Assembly: GCF_000002425.4 (NCBI RefSeq)
Contig: NC_037270.1
Span: 1,285,617 to 1,349,616 of the forward strand
Source: Physcomitrium patens
Taxonomy: Eukaryota > Streptophyta > Bryopsida > Funariales > Funariaceae
Reading direction: 5' to 3'
DNA: 64,000 nucleotides
The position numbers were made by a program, and so were the translations under genes. A model generated the notes under the pieces. That model made no database searches. It was not told where the DNA came from and was given only the letters and a program-made list of their open reading frames with translations. Of the stretch, positions 62,301 through 64,000 are shown piece after piece (position 1 is the stretch's first letter; every line of letters begins with the position of its first letter).

Positions 62301-64000
62301 TTTCTGCTGTTATTCAAAATCTGCCTAGTAACAGTATTGGGGATCTATTAAGAAGATACAAATTCAATGTTGCAAATTCAAACTCTAATGCACGTAGAAG
62401 TACATATTGGATTAAAAACAATGAACAAGAATGCAAAGGAAACTTTCAACAGACGAACAAATACGTTTGGAAGTCGTTTACTACGAAGACACAATATGAA
62501 AAGGTCGTACCCCCACCCAGGCGATGTGTTGGAGGATCCAGCTGCAGTCTCATCTTCAGTTTTGTTTTCCCTGTTTCTTCGAAAGTGATGAAGGTCATCC
62601 CCTAAAGAGCTTGGTGCCTGATCATCGGCATGCCCAATCATATACTGCATTTCCGGATCGGTTCCTTCACGTTCATCTTTGAGACTAAGCCTTTCCAGAG
62701 ATGCCATGAAAACTGATTCTTCAACGTTATTTCCTTTGTATGAAACCCATGCGCCAATTACCTACAAGTTCCACATGACATTTCAGCTGATGAACCAAAT
62801 GGCCAAACATATAAACAACACAACGTTCGTCTTAATGCCCATATCAAATCACACATTGAAATAAAAACCATAGGCAAACGCTATTTTTTTTACTACGGTC
62901 TCCTTTCACATCTAACCTGGACAGTTGCGAGAGATGCATCTCTAGCGCCGCCAATAAATAAACGGAGCTCAACCAGATCAATCCCCACACCAACTTTGAT
63001 AGTTGTGTACGGTTTCTCAATTGGCGAGCTCCTCCTTCCGTGACCTTCATTGTCCTCTGATTCTAAATCCTCAGTGACAACATCTGCCCCATTAGCATCT
63101 TCTCCTGCTAACTCTGGAGCTCCACCCTCCAAGGATTCATTTTCATACAGAGTAGGAGGTAAATCTGGTACTTCGGCCATATTCTGTGTTACACACTCAG
63201 TTATCACCTGGTACTCCTTGTCAGAGAGTGATGCTCGAAGCTCTTCAATCTGCGAATAAGAAGTGTTTAGATAAAAGAAAAGAAGTAACAACTTTCAGAT
63301 AAATTCTGTATTATTGATGAAATTGCCATACGGAAAAGATGACGACGAACAGAAAAAATGAGATATTTTCTAATAACTTCAGCACAGTTACACATTGTTA
63401 GTGTAGTTTTTTATGCTTAGAAAGCTGCACAAAGAAAGGTAGGAAGAGAGAGATGATCTGAAACAGATCACCTTGACTGTTCCTTCGATACTTGGCACCT
63501 CATGCCAAAGGTCACGTAAGGGTCGTCTTACTACCAAACCGATGCCTCTCGCTCGATCAAAAATCTCATTCCCAATAACATTTCCAACTCCAATGTTTAG
63601 GCTGACATCTTCAATCTGCAGAATCAAGCTCGAAACAAATTATCGTAGTGTATACACCCTACGTCATGGCGTTCATATCCAAGTTATCATCACATGATTC
63701 CAATTTAAACAACTGGTTAGCATGTCGCACATTGAAAGAAACCATTTTAACAAGTCACTGCGTCACATAAGAAAATTACATCAAGCTTGATTGTTTCCAA
63801 GTGAATTGCTCCGAGTTGCTCCTTCCCACCACCAGTCCATTCAGAGCTGCTACGAATGTTGATATGTAGAATATCAAGCTCCATGAAACTGATTACATGG
63901 CAAAAATTTGGAAAAGATTCATACGTGGTCGATTCACCGGAGGATAAGGAGGATTAACACAACAAAATAAAGAACTCAGCCCAGATGCACGGACATCATC
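44029..64000 (-). CDS. VPS13: VPS13-type bridge lipid-transfer protein, partial at the right edge
   Basis: At least 35 exons on the minus strand run from beyond 64000 to the stop at 44029; the 5' end with the chorein domain is outside. Visible order: extended-chorein-like repeats (64.0-59.8 kb), four VPS62-like modules (59.6-57.6 kb), a C2-like segment (55.7-54.8 kb), the SHR-BD/VAB adaptor region (about 54.6-49.3 kb), the conserved VPS13 C-terminal region (49.1-47.1 kb), a PH-like domain (46.5-45.8 kb) and two C-terminal VPS62-like modules (45.0-44.0 kb). VPS13 proteins are rod-shaped channels that move glycerolipids between organelles at contact sites. The C2 and PH-like parts place it with the plant VPS13M group rather than the SHRUBBY type; that subgroup is inference. 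Introns are about 80-500 bp. Some exon edges are approximate. Confidence 0.92.
45782..46528 (-). other. VPS13: VPS13 exons: PH-like domain
   Basis: Exons about 46371-46528 and 45782-46045 encode HFHLPKNCILMLTNRRVLMLQ-like strands, then ELTDPCTVQWEIQWNNLL and a C-terminal helix around AVQQQWRAF. This is the PH-like fold found near the end of VPS13 proteins, which binds phosphoinositides or partner proteins. Confidence 0.7.
47173..49113 (-). other. VPS13: VPS13 exons: conserved C-terminal (ATG2-C-like) region
   Basis: Exons about 48945-49113, 48560-48697, 48264-48391, 47722-47944 and 47173-47534. The last two carry the strongest family signature: LLGMDVLGMTSSTLETISRGAAS, here spanning an amphipathic helix pair, and GTASFARGVGYGVKGMLTKP followed by GIDTSCTNCF. 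In VPS13 and ATG2 this helical segment binds lipid droplets or membranes. Confidence 0.85.
50280..50346. repeat. (CT)n plus (AT)n microsatellite in a VPS13 intron
   Basis: About 19 CT units are followed within a few bases by a short TA run. On the coding strand this reads as a GA run. Confidence 0.95.
53574..53715. repeat. Long A/G-only tract in a VPS13 intron
   Basis: About 140 bp of almost pure A and G on the plus strand, with a single T near 53596. It reads as a polypyrimidine tract on the coding strand, ending some 65 bp before the acceptor of the exon at 53505. It generates the Lys-rich and Phe-rich spurious frames seen here. Confidence 0.9.
54840..55690 (-). other. VPS13: VPS13 exons: C2-like segment
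   Basis: Exons about 55440-55650, 55166-55210 and 54870-55015 encode LRV-like beta strands. These include ARTRCVNPSAKS, then VIWDEVFVFEV, and AQIVVTDLARG with SPIGYCSLEL, the strand order of a C2 domain (conserved W-x-E-x-F-x-F followed by V-x-D). C2 domains bind phospholipid, often with calcium. The usual set of five Asp ligands is not evident, so calcium dependence is doubtful. Confidence 0.6.
57600..59611 (-). other. VPS13: VPS13 exons: four mid-protein VPS62-like modules
   Basis: Exons near 59519-59611, 59009-59403, 58530-58748, 58046-58230 and 57600-57937. Each module has a Trp-x-Pro...Pro-x-Gly motif followed by a Gly-Cys or Gly-Asp turn: FWHPRPPPGF, IWLPIPPEGYVALGC, IWRPNVPSGCAMLGD and FWNPVPPPGYSAIGC. 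This pattern belongs to the Vps62 (DUF946) family, which occurs as repeats inside plant VPS13 proteins. The function is unknown; they may dock the rod on membranes or partners. Confidence 0.75.
59800..63890 (-). other. VPS13: VPS13 exons: extended-chorein region
   Basis: Exons read at 63780-63888, 63472-63615, 62917-63249, 62511-62761, 61491-61914, about 61104-61297, 60541-60641 and 59820-60112. They encode alternating beta-rich stretches (IEDVSLNIGVGNVIG, LVVDAKLCPTKQEIF) typical of the repeating-beta-groove rod that forms the lipid channel. Acidic low-complexity inserts, such as the Glu/Asp-rich one near 63050-63130, likely form loops outside the groove. Confidence 0.75.

Noticed and set aside
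1-64000. CRISPR array, bacterial operon or phage signals
   Set aside because: Genes are spliced and eukaryotic, and no regularly spaced direct repeats of CRISPR type occur.

Overview
This window is nuclear DNA from a land plant. It holds spliced genes with short introns, mostly about 100-400 bp. AAACCCTA telo-box motifs sit in the 5' regions of several genes, and there is a plant-type multidomain VPS13 gene. GC-balanced gene islands are separated by very AT-rich DNA full of decayed Ty3/gypsy elements, one of which ends in a chromodomain. A bryophyte (moss or liverwort) fits best, because of intron size, gene spacing and a chromovirus resembling those known from non-vascular plants. That placement is inference; no organelle, rRNA or tRNA marker confirms it.

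Layout, left to right. 1-1.8 kb: an inverted LTR-like repeat, split by a ~1.3 kb insertion. 3.6-5.0 kb (-): an intronless NFKBIL1-like ankyrin/HPD protein. 9.0-10.4 kb: a decayed gypsy pol carrying a solo LTR of the same family. 13.5-16.3 kb (-): a nine-exon, probably plastid-targeted membrane protein. 20.5-22.3 kb (+): a five-exon, probably mitochondrial SEC-C protein with an SRP54 M-domain-like segment. 23.9-27.1 kb: a decayed chromovirus (gag, protease, partial RT, RNase H, chromodomain) with a third copy of the LTR in its pol. 28.5-30.6 kb (-): a seven-exon queuosine-salvage enzyme (QNG1/DUF2419). 34.3-36.3 kb (+): a four-exon ELL-associated factor. 37.7-39.4 kb (-): a four-exon FAD monooxygenase. 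41.3-41.7 kb (-): ribosomal protein uS9/RPS16. 44.0 kb to the right edge (-): at least 35 exons of a VPS13 lipid-transfer protein whose 5' end lies outside the window.

The genes are unrelated housekeeping or accessory genes, not an operon or pathway cluster: translation (RPS16), tRNA modification salvage (QNG1), transcription elongation (EAF), organelle proteins, and bulk lipid transfer (VPS13). I found no coherent new multi-gene system. The most interesting structures are (1) the same ~0.5 kb LTR inserted at nearly the same place, the RT/RNase H junction, in two different gypsy pol genes; (2) a 16-nt perfect inverted repeat, extendable to ~21 nt, in a plausible small-RNA hairpin geometry downstream of the EAF gene; and (3) two separate clusters of VPS62-type modules in VPS13, one mid-protein and one at the very C-terminus. 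Exon edges were read by eye from splice sites and reading frame and may be off by a base or two.
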